A stretch of DNA of 64,000 bases, from positions 182,549 through 246,548 of the forward strand of contig NZ_VYGV01000007.1 in assembly GCF_013387465.1 (NCBI RefSeq), read 5' to 3'. The translations under genes were made by a program, and so were the position numbers. The DNA comes from Hydrogenophaga aromaticivorans (lineage in GTDB: Bacteria > Pseudomonadota > Gammaproteobacteria > Burkholderiales > Burkholderiaceae_C). Shown piece after piece: positions 1 through 9,222 of the stretch. Under the pieces are notes generated by a model, which worked only from the letters and a program-made list of their open reading frames with translations, ran no database searches and was not told the DNA's origin. Each line of letters begins with the position of its first letter. Within the stretch, counting starts at the first letter, position 1.

Positions 1-1
1 A

Positions 2-517
2 GCCAAAGCGGGTTTGGAGCCGGGTGACATCATCCTGCGTTTCGATGGCACTGAGATCGACAAGTCGGTGGACCTGCCACGGCTGGTGGGCAATACGCGA
101 CCCGGCAGCAAGAGTCGTATGACGGTGTTCCGTCGCGGTTCGCAACGCGAGCTGAGCATCACGGTGGCCGAGCTGGAGCCCGAGCGCGCAGCCTCGCGCC
201 CGTCGGCGCCCGAGCCCGCCAAGCCACAGCCAGCGGGGACAGCCAAGGCGCTGGGTTTGACGCTCTCCGATCTCACCCCGGCGCTCAAGAAAGAGCTGAA
301 CCTCAAGAGTGGTGTGCGCGTGGAGAGCGCTGAAGGGCCGGCTGCGCGCGCTGGCTTGCGCGAAGGCGATGTGATCGTTGCCGTCGCCAACACGGACACC
401 GGCAACGTCGCTGAACTCGAGGCCGCGCTGGTGAAACTTGACAAGTCACGCCCGGTCAATGTGCTGTTCCGTCGCGGCGATTGGGCACAGTACGCGGTGA
501 TCCGCCCGAGTCGATGA
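2..517 (+). CDS. DegP/MucD-type periplasmic serine protease, C-terminal part (5' truncated)
   Basis: Only the last ~171 codons are present; the reading frame is open to the left edge, so the protease domain lies outside the window. The visible part holds the end of a first PDZ domain (GLEPGDIILRFDG), a Pro/Ala-rich linker, and a second PDZ domain (ARAGLREGDVIVAVAN). Two C-terminal PDZ domains are the HtrA/DegP/MucD arrangement; these proteases degrade or refold damaged envelope proteins in the periplasm. In Burkholderiales this gene usually closes an rpoE-rse-mucD group upstream of lepA, which fits here. The protease assignment is inferred from PDZ content and synteny because the catalytic triad is not visible. 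Confidence 0.85.
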   Translation, partial: AKAGLEPGDIILRFDGTEIDKSVDLPRLVGNTRPGSKSRMTVFRRGSQRELSITVAELEPERAASRPSAPEPAKPQPAGTAKALGLTLSDLTPALKKELNLKSGVRVESAEGPAARAGLREGDVIVAVANTDTGNVAELEAALVKLDKSRPVNVLFRRGDWAQYAVIRPSR

Positions 518-787
518 GGCCGGGCGAAACTCGAATCCACCCCAATTGAGGCCAAAAACCCACTGATCTTTATGGGATTTAGGGCTTGTGGGTTGGGGTG
601 GCTGGCACGCCACACACCGCTTGTCTGCCGAAGTACCCGGTCTGCCCACCATCGTTGTGAGTGATTACTCACCATTCCCCGGTTTCTCCTGACCGAATTC
701 GATAAAATCGGGCCAGTTCCGGATCGATTCCGTCGTCGAGGCACCGCATCGGTCCACGATGTGAGAATCGCGCCCGAATGGCTTCGG

Positions 788-843
788 TCATCCACAGATG
801 CTTCACAAGAGCACCGAATTTCCTGTGAATGAATTGTGGATAA
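788..843. promoter_or_regulatory. Cluster of DnaA-box-like 9-mers
   Basis: TGTGGATAA at 835-843 is the exact reverse complement of the DnaA box TTATCCACA. TCATCCACA at 788-796 has one mismatch, and TGTGAATGA at 824-832 has two in reverse orientation. Three sites in 56 bases of AT-richer intergenic DNA is suggestive of DnaA binding, but no origin genes (dnaA, dnaN) are nearby, so this would be a regulatory or titration site rather than oriC. Confidence 0.35.
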
Positions 844-891
844 GTTTCATGTTGCTGCGCTGCAACAAGTCTCGGTGAGCGTTTGTCGGGT

Positions 892-918
892 TTGAATTCC
901 GGGCTTTTTGCCTACAAT
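892..918 (+). promoter_or_regulatory. Sigma-70-like promoter for short RNA/lepA leader
   Basis: TTGAAT (892-897) and TACAAT (913-918) form -35 and -10 elements. The 15-nt spacer is short; shifting the -35 to TTTGAA gives 16. Transcription would start near 925, about 35 bases before a strong terminator hairpin. Confidence 0.45.
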
Positions 919-924
919 GAAGTC

Positions 925-989
925 CCAACTATCGCAGTTGCCATTGATTGTTGGTTATGGGCGCGTCAACAGCTGACGCGCCCTTTTTT
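925..989 (+). ncRNA. Candidate ~65-nt structured RNA or lepA attenuator leader
   Basis: From the predicted start near 925 the RNA would fold a small hairpin CAACT-N5-AGTTG (926-940), then the terminator hairpin at 959-989. No reading frame of useful length is inside. It is either a free-standing small RNA or an attenuated leader of lepA, whose start codon is 60 bases further on. The identification rests on promoter, hairpins and terminator only; I do not recognise an RNA family. Confidence 0.4.
959..989 (+). terminator. Intrinsic terminator upstream of lepA
   Basis: A perfect 10-bp stem GGGCGCGTCA / TGACGCGCCC with a 5-nt loop is followed by six T residues. It would stop readthrough from the protease gene and end the short RNA that starts near 925. 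Confidence 0.85.
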
Positions 990-1049
990 ATGGTTCCCCG
1001 CAGCCTTGTGCGTGGGCACTTTGTTCCCCTGGTAGAGCTGTTTTTCTTG

Positions 1050-2858
1050 ATGAACCACATCCGCAATTTTTCGATCATCGCGCACATCGATCACGGCAAG
1101 TCCACGCTGGCCGACCGCATCATTTCCCTCTGTGGCGGCCTGTCCGATCGCGAGATGAGCGAGCAGGTGCTGGACTCGATGGACATCGAGAAGGAGCGTG
1201 GCATCACCATCAAGGCGCAGACCGCCGCGCTCCAATACAAGGCGCGCGACGGGCAGGTCTACAACCTGAATCTGATCGACACACCGGGTCACGTGGACTT
1301 CTCCTATGAAGTGAGCCGCTCCCTCTCAGCCTGCGAAGGTGCGCTGCTGGTGGTGGACGCCAGCCAGGGCGTTGAGGCGCAGACCGTGGCCAACTGCTAC
1401 ACCGCGCTCGACCTGGGTGTGGAGGTGGTGCCGGTGCTCAACAAGATGGACCTGCCCAACGCCGATCCCGAAAATGCCAAGAGCGAGATCGAAGACGTGA
1501 TCGGCATCGACGCGACCGACGCCATTCCCTGTTCGGCCAAAAGTGGCATGGGTGTGGAAGACATCCTGGAGGCCGTCGTTGCGCGCATACCGGCGCCCAA
1601 GGGCAATCCCAACGCACCGCTGCGCGCCATGATTGTGGACAGTTGGTACGACGCCTATGTGGGCGTGGTGATGCTCGTGCGCGTGGTCGACGGTCAGCTG
1701 CTCAAGGGCGAGCGGTTCAAGATGATGGCCACCAATACCGTCTACAACGCCGACAACCTGGGTGTTTTCACGCCCGGTAACGAACCGAGAGACGCGCTCA
1801 AGGCCGGTGAGGTGGGCTACATCATTGCAGGCATCAAGGAGCTGCAGGCGGCCAAGGTGGGCGACACCATCACGCTGGAAAAGAAGCTGCCCAACAACCT
1901 CGGTCCGGCCGAAGAGGCGCTGCCCGGTTTCAAGGAAGTGCAGCCACAGGTGTTTGCCGGTCTGTACCCGACTGAGGCGAACCAGTACGACGGCCTTCGC
2001 GACGCGCTGGAAAAACTCAAGCTCAACGACGCCGCGCTGATGTACGAGCCCGAGGTGTCGCAGGCGCTGGGCTTTGGCTTCCGCTGTGGCTTTCTGGGCC
2101 TGCTGCACATGGAGATCGTGCAGGAGCGGCTGGAGCGCGAGTTCGATCAGGACTTGATCACCACCGCGCCGAGCGTGGTCTACCAGGTGGTCAAGCCCGA
2201 TGGCGAGGTCATCATGGTCGAGAACCCGTCCAAGATGCCCGACCAGGGCCGGCTGGAAGAGATTCGCGAGCCCATCGTGACCGTGCATCTCTACATGCCA
2301 CAGGAATACGTCGGCGCGGTCATGACGCTCGCCAACCAGAAGCGCGGCATGCAGCTCAACATGGCCTACCACGGCAAACAGGTCATGCTGACCTACGACA
2401 TGCCGTTGGGAGAAATCGTGCTGGACTTCTTCGACAAGCTCAAATCGGTGAGCCGTGGCTACGCGTCGATGGACTATGAGTTCAAGGAGTACCGCGCGGC
2501 CGATGTGGTCAAGGTCGACATCCTGCTCAACGGCGAGAAGGTCGATGCGCTGTCCATCATCGTGCACCGCTCGCAATCGCAATACCGGGGTCGTGCCGTG
2601 GTGGCCAAGATGCGCGAGATCATCAGCCGCCAGATGTTTGACGTGGCAATCCAGGCGGCCATCGGTGGCAATGTGATCGCGCGCGAAACCATCAAGGCGT
2701 TGCGCAAGAACGTGCTGGCAAAATGTTACGGTGGCGACATCAGCCGCAAACGCAAACTCCTTGAGAAACAAAAAGCAGGCAAGAAGCGCATGAAACAGAT
2801 TGGCTCGGTTGAAGTGCCCCAAGAGGCTTTCCTCGCGATTTTGCAGGTGCAAGACTGA
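1050..2858 (+). CDS. lepA: Elongation factor 4 (LepA), ribosomal back-translocase GTPase
   Basis: A 602-residue translational GTPase acting on stalled or mistranslocated ribosomes. G1 motif AHIDHGKST is at residues 11-19, G3 DTPGH at 77-81 and G4 NKMD at 131-134; the C-terminal LepA-specific region ends in a basic stretch rich in Lys/Arg ([18 protein letters not shown]). I start at ATG 1050, which begins the canonical [18 protein letters not shown]; longer in-frame alternatives would overlap the terminator at 959-989. Its stop overlaps the lepB start by one base, so the two are translationally coupled. Confidence 0.98.
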   Translation: MNHIRNFSIIAHIDHGKSTLADRIISLCGGLSDREMSEQVLDSMDIEKERGITIKAQTAALQYKARDGQVYNLNLIDTPGHVDFSYEVSRSLSACEGALLVVDASQGVEAQTVANCYTALDLGVEVVPVLNKMDLPNADPENAKSEIEDVIGIDATDAIPCSAKSGMGVEDILEAVVARIPAPKGNPNAPLRAMIVDSWYDAYVGVVMLVRVVDGQLLKGERFKMMATNTVYNADNLGVFTPGNEPRDALKAGEVGYIIAGIKELQAAKVGDTITLEKKLPNNLGPAEEALPGFKEVQPQVFAGLYPTEANQYDGLRDALEKLKLNDAALMYEPEVSQALGFGFRCGFLGLLHMEIVQERLEREFDQDLITTAPSVVYQVVKPDGEVIMVENPSKMPDQGRLEEIREPIVTVHLYMPQEYVGAVMTLANQKRGMQLNMAYHGKQVMLTYDMPLGEIVLDFFDKLKSVSRGYASMDYEFKEYRAADVVKVDILLNGEKVDALSIIVHRSQSQYRGRAVVAKMREIISRQMFDVAIQAAIGGNVIARETIKALRKNVLAKCYGGDISRKRKLLEKQKAGKKRMKQIGSVEVPQEAFLAILQVQD

Positions 2859-3835
2859 TGCAATCCACGATGAGTGCGATCACGGCGGTGGTCCTGGCCG
2901 CCTTTGCCGCTTATGCGGGGGCATTTTTCTTTGGTTATGTCGAAGGCAACTTCGCCCTGTTGCTGATGCTGGCCACGGTCATCACCGGTTTGTACTGGGT
3001 GGCCGAGAAGCTGGTTTTCCTGCCGCAGCGCCAGCGCGATGCGCAGCGCTTGCAGCAAGCTCAAGGTGACCGCGCCGCGGCCCTGCAGCAACAAGGCTTT
3101 GGCGGGACCGATGTCGACATGGAACCTGCTCGCCAGCGGTTGCTGATGCAGCCGTGGTGGCTGGACTGGACGGCAGGCCTGTTCCCCGTGATCCTGGCTG
3201 TGTTTGTGCTGCGTTCGTTCCTGTTCGAGCCGTTCAAGATTCCGTCCGGCTCCATGATCCCCACCTTGCGCGTGGGTGACCTGATCCTGGTGAACAAATT
3301 CCACTACGGCATCCGCCTGCCCGTGTTCAACACCAAGGTGATCGCGAACAACGAGCCGCAGCGTGGCGATGTGATGGTGTTCCGCTATCCCCCGCAACCC
3401 AGTCTGGATTACATCAAGCGAGTGGTGGGTGTTCCTGGCGATGAAGTGGCCTATCTCAACAAGCAACTGAGTATCAACGGGCAGCCCGTGCCGCGGAGCC
3501 AGGAGCCCGAGTTTTTTGACAGCGATGTCATGAGGTACGCCAAACAGTTCGGGGAAAGCCTGGGAGGGCGGAACTACAAGACCCTGAATGACGAGGACCG
3601 GCCGGCTTTCGTCTCGGGCACCACGGAGTTCGCCTACAAGGACAACTGCCGCTACTCGGTGGAGGGTGTGGTCTGTAAAGTGCCTGACGGGCACTATTTC
3701 ATGATGGGCGACAATCGGGACAATTCCCTGGATTCGCGCTACTGGGGCTTTGTGCCCGAGGCCAACATTGTGGGCAAGGCCTTTTTTGTCTGGATGAATT
3801 TCGGGGATCTTGGGCGCATCGGATCGTTTGAGTGA
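2858..3835 (+). CDS. lepB: Signal peptidase I
   Basis: A 325-residue inner-membrane peptidase that removes Sec/Tat signal peptides on the periplasmic face. It has two N-terminal hydrophobic segments (residues ~5-25 and ~33-50, then a further one at ~105-122), the catalytic SGSM motif with Ser132, the general base Lys187 (YIKRVVGVPGDEV), and the C-terminal box MGDNRDNSLDSRYWGFV. It follows lepA with a one-base overlap (ATGA-type junction), the classical lepA-lepB pair. Confidence 0.97.
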   Translation: MQSTMSAITAVVLAAFAAYAGAFFFGYVEGNFALLLMLATVITGLYWVAEKLVFLPQRQRDAQRLQQAQGDRAAALQQQGFGGTDVDMEPARQRLLMQPWWLDWTAGLFPVILAVFVLRSFLFEPFKIPSGSMIPTLRVGDLILVNKFHYGIRLPVFNTKVIANNEPQRGDVMVFRYPPQPSLDYIKRVVGVPGDEVAYLNKQLSINGQPVPRSQEPEFFDSDVMRYAKQFGESLGGRNYKTLNDEDRPAFVSGTTEFAYKDNCRYSVEGVVCKVPDGHYFMMGDNRDNSLDSRYWGFVPEANIVGKAFFVWMNFGDLGRIGSFE

Positions 3836-3862
3836 GTTTGACCATCTTTGGAGAAAAGAACC

Positions 3863-4210
3863 ATGAAACTGAAGCAAGGGCAACAAGGCTTGACATTTTT
3901 TGGTTTGCTGATCGTCGGCATCCTGCTGGCCTTTGCGGGCGTGATCTTCGCGCAGTTTGTGCCCACCTATATCGAGTTCATGGCGGTGGAGAAAGCGGTT
4001 CAAAAGGCATCAGAGGGCACCACCGTGGCCGAGGTGCGCAGCATTTTTGACAAGGCAGCCACGATAGATGACATCACCACCATCACCGGCAAGGACCTGG
4101 AAGTGAGCAAGCAGGGTGACCGGGTGGTGGTTTCATTCGACTACCAGCGCGAAATCCCACTGATGGGTCCGGCCTACCTGGTGATGAAGTACACGGGCAG
4201 CTCCAAGTGA
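3863..4210 (+). CDS. DUF4845 family single-pass membrane protein
   Basis: A 115-residue protein with a Lys/Gln-rich start, one transmembrane segment at about residues 9-30 (GLTFFGLLIVGILLAFAGVI) and a ~80-residue soluble tail. The DUF4845 family is regularly found between lepB and rnc in betaproteobacteria; its function is unknown to me. ATG 3863 is preceded by a GGAGAAAAG ribosome-binding sequence; an upstream TTG at 3848 lies inside that site and is unlikely. The short N-terminus plus hydrophobic helix resembles type IV pilin-like leaders, but no pilin cleavage motif is clear. Confidence 0.85.
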   Translation: MKLKQGQQGLTFFGLLIVGILLAFAGVIFAQFVPTYIEFMAVEKAVQKASEGTTVAEVRSIFDKAATIDDITTITGKDLEVSKQGDRVVVSFDYQREIPLMGPAYLVMKYTGSSK

Positions 4211-4220
4211 GCAGGGCCTT

Positions 4221-4919
4221 GTGCAAAGGGTGCTGCCTGATTTGAACCCGGAACTCATCGCGCTGCAAAAGCGCCTCCAGCACCCATTTGCCAACCCGCG
4301 TCTGCTGGAGCGAGCGCTGACGCACCGCAGCTTCACATCCGACCACAACGAGCGCCTGGAGTTTCTGGGCGACTCGGTGCTCAATCTGGCCATTTCTGGC
4401 CTGTTGTTCGAAAAACTCAGCCAGTTGCCCGAGGGCGATCTCTCGCGGGTGCGGGCGAACCTGGTCAAGCAGGACACGCTGTTCCAGATCGCATCCGTGC
4501 TCGGGCTCTCCGCTTGTCTGCGCCTTGGCGATGGTGAAAAGCGCTCAGGGGGCCACAAGCGGCCGTCGATCCTGGCCGATGCGCTTGAAGCCATCATCGG
4601 CGCGGTGTACCTGGATGCGGGGTTTGAGGTTGCTGCCGCGATGGTGCGCAGGCTCTACGGCGATGTCGAACTGAATGCCCAGATGAGCGCCATGGGCAAG
4701 GACCCGAAGACCGAATTGCAGGAGTGGCTGCAGGCGCGCAAAATGAAACTCCCGGTCTACCGCGTGGTGGCCACCCTGGGTGAAGCCCATAAACAGACGT
4801 TTGATGTCGAATGCACCGTGACGGAAACCGGCCGCAGCGAACGCGGCATCGGTGCTTCACGTCGCGCGGGTGAGCAGGCCGCAGCGGCGGCCATGTTGCA
4901 GCACCTCATGGCGGAGTGA
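4221..4919 (+). CDS. rnc: Ribonuclease III
   Basis: Double-strand-specific endoribonuclease that processes 30S precursor rRNA and structured mRNAs. The 232-residue protein carries the signature ERLEFLGDS (44-52) with metal-binding Glu47 and Asp51, and Asp120/Glu123 in ILADALEAIIGAVYLD. A double-stranded RNA-binding domain occupies about residues 155-230. The start is taken as GTG 4221, ten bases after the DUF4845 stop; no ATG is available upstream of the conserved core. It precedes era, the usual rnc-era order. Confidence 0.95.
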   Translation: MQRVLPDLNPELIALQKRLQHPFANPRLLERALTHRSFTSDHNERLEFLGDSVLNLAISGLLFEKLSQLPEGDLSRVRANLVKQDTLFQIASVLGLSACLRLGDGEKRSGGHKRPSILADALEAIIGAVYLDAGFEVAAAMVRRLYGDVELNAQMSAMGKDPKTELQEWLQARKMKLPVYRVVATLGEAHKQTFDVECTVTETGRSERGIGASRRAGEQAAAAAMLQHLMAE

Positions 4920-4998
4920 CCCGCCCCACCGTTTCTGAAACACGCCGCTTGCGCTGTTTCCCACTTTGCTCCTGGCGTTGACCCGCCGGCACGAATCC

Positions 4999-6042
4999 AT
5001 GTCCCGAAAATCCCCTCCCAAGTCCGCACCATCACAGCCTATCGAGGCCGTTGCCAATCCTGAGCTCGACGCCATGCTGGCCCGGGCCCTGGGGAAACCC
5101 GGCGAGGCTGAATCAGCCGAGCCCGAGGCGGCGGTGCTCGAGCCTGTGCCTGTTGAACCGGCGGCTCAACACTGCGGCTTTGTGGCCATCGTGGGCAAGC
5201 CCAACGTGGGCAAATCGACCCTGCTCAATGCCTTGGTGGGCCAGAAAGTCAGCATCACCTCGCGCAAGGCGCAAACCACACGGCACCGCATCACCGGATA
5301 CCGCACCGTCGGGCCGACGCAGTTCGTGTTCGTGGACACGCCGGGGTTCCAGACCCGGCATGGCAATGCGCTGAACCGGGCACTCAACAAAACTGTGCTC
5401 GGCGCGGTGAACGATGTGGACCTGATCCTGTTCGTGGTGGAAGCCGGGCATTTCAACCTGGCCGATGCCAAGGTGCTGGACCTCCTGCCGGCGAACGTGC
5501 CCGTGGTGCTGCTGGCCAACAAGTTCGATCTGGTGCACAGGCGTGGCGACCTCGCACCCTGGCTGCGCTCCATGCAGGAGCGCCACGCGTTTGCCGAGTT
5601 CGTGCCGATGTCGGCCAAGAACACCAAGGACATCCAGCGCCTGTTTGCTATCTGTGAGAAATACCTGCCGCAGCAACCCTGGATGCACGATCCCGAAGAG
5701 CTCACCGACCGCAGCGAGCGCTTCATGGCCAGCGAGATGGTGCGCGAAAAGCTCTTCCGCCTGACCGGCGACGAGCTGCCCTACACCTCTACCGTCATCA
5801 TCGACAAGTTCGAGCAGGAAGGTCAGCTCAGGCGCATCGCAGCCACCATCGTGGTGGAGCGCGATGGTCACAAGGGCATGGTGATCGGCGACAAGGGCGA
5901 GAAGCTCAAGCGCATAGGCACCGAGGCGCGTCAGGAACTGGAGAAACTCTGGGATTGCAAGGTGTTTCTGGAGTTGTGGGTCAAAGTGCGTTCGGGCTGG
6001 GCCGATGACGATGCGCGCGTGCGCTCGTTTGGCTACGAGTGA
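4999..6042 (+). CDS. era: GTPase Era, 16S rRNA-binding ribosome assembly factor
   Basis: Essential GTPase for 30S maturation. G1 motif GKPNVGKST sits at residues 66-74, G3 DTPGF follows, G4 is NKFD, and a C-terminal KH RNA-binding domain includes [13 protein letters not shown]. The 347-residue protein is roughly 50 residues longer than the ~300-residue family norm because of a charged, Ala/Pro/Glu-rich N-terminal extension (residues 1-57) before the G domain. ATG 4999 is chosen; an in-frame TTG at 4966 would extend it further without improving the match. It lies between rnc and recO. Confidence 0.96.
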   Translation: MSRKSPPKSAPSQPIEAVANPELDAMLARALGKPGEAESAEPEAAVLEPVPVEPAAQHCGFVAIVGKPNVGKSTLLNALVGQKVSITSRKAQTTRHRITGYRTVGPTQFVFVDTPGFQTRHGNALNRALNKTVLGAVNDVDLILFVVEAGHFNLADAKVLDLLPANVPVVLLANKFDLVHRRGDLAPWLRSMQERHAFAEFVPMSAKNTKDIQRLFAICEKYLPQQPWMHDPEELTDRSERFMASEMVREKLFRLTGDELPYTSTVIIDKFEQEGQLRRIAATIVVERDGHKGMVIGDKGEKLKRIGTEARQELEKLWDCKVFLELWVKVRSGWADDDARVRSFGYE

Positions 6043-6060
6043 AGTCTCCGCAAGCGAACC

Positions 6061-6861
6061 ATGGCCACGCGCCGGTTTTCTGAAGAACCTGCTTTCGTCC
6101 TGCACCGCTACGACTGGAGCGAGTCCAGCCTGGTGCTGGAAGTGTTCACACGCCACCATGGCCGGATTGCGCTGGTGGCCAAAGGGGTCAAACGACCCAC
6201 CTCCCAGTTCCGCCCGGTGCTGCTGCCGTTGCAACCGCTGCACCTGAGCTGGGGCGGTGACGCCGAGGTGCGCACGCTCAAATCCGCCCAGTGGCAGGGC
6301 GGGCATGTCATGCCCACCGGCGAAGCGCTGCTTTCCGGCTGTTATCTCAACGAACTGCTCATGCGCCTGCTGGCCCGTGACGATCCGCACGCCGCCTTGT
6401 ACGACCACTACACCCTGGCGGTGCAGTTGCTGGCGGAGCGGGCCGATGCCCAACAGCTCATCCTGCGCGCGTTCGAGTTGCTGCTGTTGCGCGACATCGG
6501 CCTGCTGCCCGATCTGGCGCACGAGGGCAATACGCTGGCGGCCTTGCAGGACGGGGTGTTTTACGTGCTGGGTCCGGAGAGTGGTCTGCGTGTGGCGCAT
6601 GGCGACGATGCCCATGCACTGTCCGGGGAGCAGTGGTGCTCGCTCCAGATCGCCCTGGACGAGGCCGATCCCCTCATCGCCACCCTGCGCGCTTGTGTCG
6701 GTTGCCAGCAGGCGCTGCAGCCGCAGTTGCGCAACCTGCTGCACTACCATAGCGGCGTGCGGGTGTTCAAGACCCGTCAGCTGATGCTGGATGTGCAGGC
6801 CATGGGCCGGCCTCGGGCATCGCCCGAAGCGGCCTCCACCAACTTCCAGACCACGCCATGA
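6061..6861 (+). CDS. recO: DNA repair protein RecO
   Basis: A 266-residue recombination mediator of the RecFOR pathway that helps load RecA on SSB-coated single strands. The N-terminal OB-fold region (residues ~5-80: [34 protein letters not shown]) and the mostly helical C-terminal half are typical. The Cys4 zinc site found in some RecO proteins is not evident here. The 3' end overlaps pdxJ by four bases (ATGA), the conserved recO-pdxJ junction of proteobacteria. Confidence 0.95.
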   Translation: MATRRFSEEPAFVLHRYDWSESSLVLEVFTRHHGRIALVAKGVKRPTSQFRPVLLPLQPLHLSWGGDAEVRTLKSAQWQGGHVMPTGEALLSGCYLNELLMRLLARDDPHAALYDHYTLAVQLLAERADAQQLILRAFELLLLRDIGLLPDLAHEGNTLAALQDGVFYVLGPESGLRVAHGDDAHALSGEQWCSLQIALDEADPLIATLRACVGCQQALQPQLRNLLHYHSGVRVFKTRQLMLDVQAMGRPRASPEAASTNFQTTP

Positions 6862-7634
6862 CCACGGCTTCCATTTCCCGCACCGCGCTGTCGGTCAACC
6901 TCAACAAGGTCGCCCTGGTGCGCAACACCCGGCACCTGGGTATCCCGTCGGTCACTCGGGCGGCCAGCTTGTGCCTGCAGGCCGGGGCACACGGCATCAC
7001 CGTGCATCCCCGTCCGGATGAACGCCACATCCGGCCCCACGATGTGTTCGATCTGGCGGAACTGCTCAAGGCCTGGCCCGATCGCGAATACAATATCGAA
7101 GGCAACCCGTTTCACAACCTCATGGATGTCGCGCGCGAGGTGAAGGCGAAGGGCCTGCCGCTGCACCAGCTGACCTTCGTGCCCGACAGCGAAGGCCAGT
7201 TCACCAGCGATCACGGCTGGACCTTCCCGCAGGATGCCGAGCGCCTTCAGGCCGTCGTGGCCGAAGCCCGTGCCTTGGGCGCGCGCGTGAGCCTGTTCAT
7301 GGACGCCGACCCCGCGCAGATGGCCGCGGCCAAAGCCGTGGGTGCGGACCGGGTGGAGCTCTACACTGAACCCTACGCCGCCGCATGGCACACGCCTGAA
7401 CGCGCTGCGCAGCTCGAACGCTTTCGCGCCGCCGCGCAGGCCGCTCTGGATGCGGGCCTCGGTGTCAACGCCGGGCACGACCTCAACCGTGACAACCTCA
7501 CGGCTTTCCTGCGCGCTGTACCGGGCGTGAGCGAGGTGTCGATCGGTCACGCGTTGATCGCCGATGCGCTGGAGCTGGGCTACGCCGCCACCATCGCCGA
7601 GTACAACCGTTGCATTCACGAGGCGTTCGCCTGA
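6858..7634 (+). CDS. pdxJ: Pyridoxine 5'-phosphate synthase
   Basis: A 258-residue TIM-barrel enzyme that condenses 1-deoxy-D-xylulose 5-phosphate with 3-amino-2-oxopropyl phosphate to form pyridoxine 5'-phosphate (DXP-dependent vitamin B6 route). The motif [10 protein letters not shown] (residues 49-58) holds the conserved active-site His and the phosphate-binding Arg residues; the C-terminal GHDLNRDN and SIGHAL motifs are also present. It is translationally coupled to recO and followed after seven bases by acpS, a common gene order. Confidence 0.97.
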   Translation: MTTASISRTALSVNLNKVALVRNTRHLGIPSVTRAASLCLQAGAHGITVHPRPDERHIRPHDVFDLAELLKAWPDREYNIEGNPFHNLMDVAREVKAKGLPLHQLTFVPDSEGQFTSDHGWTFPQDAERLQAVVAEARALGARVSLFMDADPAQMAAAKAVGADRVELYTEPYAAAWHTPERAAQLERFRAAAQAALDAGLGVNAGHDLNRDNLTAFLRAVPGVSEVSIGHALIADALELGYAATIAEYNRCIHEAFA

Positions 7635-7641
7635 CCCGCCC

Positions 7642-8088
7642 ATGATCTTCGGCATTGGTACCGATATCTGCGACATCCGACGCATCTCGGCGACCTTCGA
7701 ACGCCAGGGTGAGCGGTTCGCACGCAAGGTGCTCAGCGACGCCGAATTCCTCGTCTGGCAGCGGCGCAGCGCGCGATGGCCGCACCGCGGCCTGAGCTAC
7801 CTCGCGACGCGTTTTTCTGCCAAGGAAGCGTTTTCCAAGGCCATTGGTCTGGGCATGCGTTTGCCCATGACCTGGCGGCGCTGTGAAATCGCCAACCTGC
7901 CCAGCGGCCAGCCCGTGATCGTGTTGCACGACGATCTCAAGACCTGGTTTGAAGCGCAGGGATTGCGTGCCCATGTGACCGTGACCGACGAGACCGACTA
8001 CGCCGCCAGCTTCGTGGTGGTTGAGAAGGACGATGCCCACACCCCACCGGCGGGTGCCGTCTCCGGGCGACCTGTCCACGAAACCTGA
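7642..8088 (+). CDS. acpS: Holo-[acyl-carrier-protein] synthase
   Basis: Transfers 4'-phosphopantetheine from CoA to acyl carrier protein, activating it for fatty-acid synthesis. The start [12 protein letters not shown] holds Mg-binding Asp8, and [13 protein letters not shown] holds Glu62, the second conserved metal ligand. The 148-residue length exceeds the usual ~125-130 because of a polar C-terminal tail. ATG 7642 gives the family N-terminus exactly; the frame extends upstream into pdxJ but that part is not conserved. Confidence 0.95.
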   Translation: MIFGIGTDICDIRRISATFERQGERFARKVLSDAEFLVWQRRSARWPHRGLSYLATRFSAKEAFSKAIGLGMRLPMTWRRCEIANLPSGQPVIVLHDDLKTWFEAQGLRAHVTVTDETDYAASFVVVEKDDAHTPPAGAVSGRPVHET

Positions 8089-8105
8089 CCACCTGCCTCC
8101 AAAAA

Positions 8106-9197
8106 ATGCACCAACACGCCCCACTCATCATCGATGTCGCTGGCCACAGCCTCACCACCGCCGAACGCCAGCGCCTGGCCCATCCCCTGGTGGGCGGTGT
8201 CATCCTGTTTGCCCGCAACTGGCAGGACCGCGCGCAGCTGACCCGGCTGTGCCGCCAGATCAAGGCCGTGCGGCCCGACCTGCTGATTGCGGTGGATCAC
8301 GAAGGCGGGCGCGTGCAGCGCTTTCGCACCGACGGTTTCACGCACCTGCCGCCCATGGCCGCTTTCGGCGCGCTGTGGCTGTCGGCGCCGAAGAAGGGCG
8401 AAGGCGAGGGTGGCCCCGCGATGCGCGCGACCAACGCCGCCACGGCCGCTGGCTATGTGCTGGGAGCCGAGTTGCGTGCCTGTGGCGTGGACCTGAGCTT
8501 TGCCCCGGTGCTGGATCTGGATTACGGCGAAAGCTCGGTCATCGGCGACCGCGCCTTCGCGCGCGATCCGCGCGTGGTCACCCTGCTGGCCCAGTCCCTG
8601 ATGTTGGGCCTGCAGCAGAGCGGCATGGGCAACTGCGGCAAGCACTTCCCCGGCCATGGATTCGTCAAGGCGGATTCGCACCTGGCGATTCCAGTCGATA
8701 ACCGCAGCCTCAAGGTCATCCTGGCCGAAGACGCCGCGCCCTACGGTTGGCTCTCCAGCAGCCTGCAAGCCGTGATGCCAGCTCATGTGATCTATCCCAA
8801 GGTGGACGCTCGGCCAGCCGGGTTTTCGCAGCGCTGGTTGCAGGACGTTCTTCGCCACCAGCTGGGTTTCACCGGCGCCATCTTCAGCGACGACCTCAGC
8901 ATGGAAGCGGCGCGCCACATCGACGGGCGCGACGTGAGCTTCGCCGAAGCCGCGCTGGCCGCACTCACCGCGGGTGGTGACATGGTGGTGTTGTGCAACC
9001 AGTCGGTGGTGGAAGGCGGAGCGCCGATCGATGCCGCCATTGAAGACCTGTCCAAAGCGGTGATCGAGGGCCACTGGCAGCCCAACCCCGCCAGCGAAGA
9101 ACGCCGTCTTGCGCTGCTGCCGCGCGCTGCGGGCATGTACTGGGACACGCTGATGGTCAGCGAGCGCTACATGCACGCGCTGGGCACTTTGCCATAA
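8106..9197 (+). CDS. nagZ: Beta-N-acetylhexosaminidase (NagZ)
   Basis: Glycoside hydrolase family 3 enzyme that removes GlcNAc from anhydro-muropeptides during cytoplasmic cell-wall recycling. The 363-residue protein has VDHEGGRVQRF (63-73), the catalytic loop KHFPGHG (179-185) and the nucleophile motif SDDLSM (261-266). A short charged insertion (KKGEGEGG, ~96-103) distinguishes it from the enterobacterial enzyme. The stop is followed at once by CCCCCTGCGCCGC and an inverted repeat, resembling a shortened copy of the post-stop repeat found elsewhere in the window. Confidence 0.95.
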   Translation: MHQHAPLIIDVAGHSLTTAERQRLAHPLVGGVILFARNWQDRAQLTRLCRQIKAVRPDLLIAVDHEGGRVQRFRTDGFTHLPPMAAFGALWLSAPKKGEGEGGPAMRATNAATAAGYVLGAELRACGVDLSFAPVLDLDYGESSVIGDRAFARDPRVVTLLAQSLMLGLQQSGMGNCGKHFPGHGFVKADSHLAIPVDNRSLKVILAEDAAPYGWLSSSLQAVMPAHVIYPKVDARPAGFSQRWLQDVLRHQLGFTGAIFSDDLSMEAARHIDGRDVSFAEAALAALTAGGDMVVLCNQSVVEGGAPIDAAIEDLSKAVIEGHWQPNPASEERRLALLPRAAGMYWDTLMVSERYMHALGTLP

Positions 9198-9218
9198 CCC
9201 CCTGCGCCGCTGCGCGGC
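9198..9218 (+). repeat. Truncated post-stop repeat / hairpin after nagZ
   Basis: Directly after the nagZ stop lies CCCCCTGCGCCGC followed by TGCGCGGC, forming a GCCGC-tgc-GCGGC hairpin. This matches the first module of the longer post-stop repeats at 13672, 23521, 51368 and 54605 but lacks the later modules. It sits between two convergent genes. Confidence 0.45.
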
Positions 9219-9222
9219 AGGT

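Larger units (their letters stand above)
518..1049. other. Long intergenic region between mucD-like gene and lepA
   Basis: No convincing protein gene lies in these 532 bases, which are more AT-rich than the flanks. An inverted repeat AACCCAC (556-562) / GTGGGTT (589-595) may mark the end of the protease transcript, though it has no T-run on the plus strand. Further along lie DnaA-box-like sites (788-843), a promoter (892-918), a short structured RNA candidate and an intrinsic terminator (959-989). The last 60 bases before lepA show no clear promoter of their own. Confidence 0.7.

Noticed and set aside
556..595. AACCCAC/GTGGGTT inverted repeat as a terminator of the protease gene
   Set aside because: The 26-base loop is long and there is no T-run on the plus strand, so it is not convincing as an intrinsic terminator.
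1050..1050. Upstream in-frame start for lepA at 948
   Set aside because: It would place the start before the terminator hairpin at 959-989 and add residues absent from LepA proteins.
1326..2852. 508-codon open frame antisense to lepA
   Set aside because: Shadow of lepA: His/Val/Leu-rich composition without motifs, fully inside a conserved gene.
5113..6750. 545-codon open frame antisense to era and recO
   Set aside because: Spans two conserved genes and their junction on the opposite strand with no conserved motifs; a high-GC artefact.
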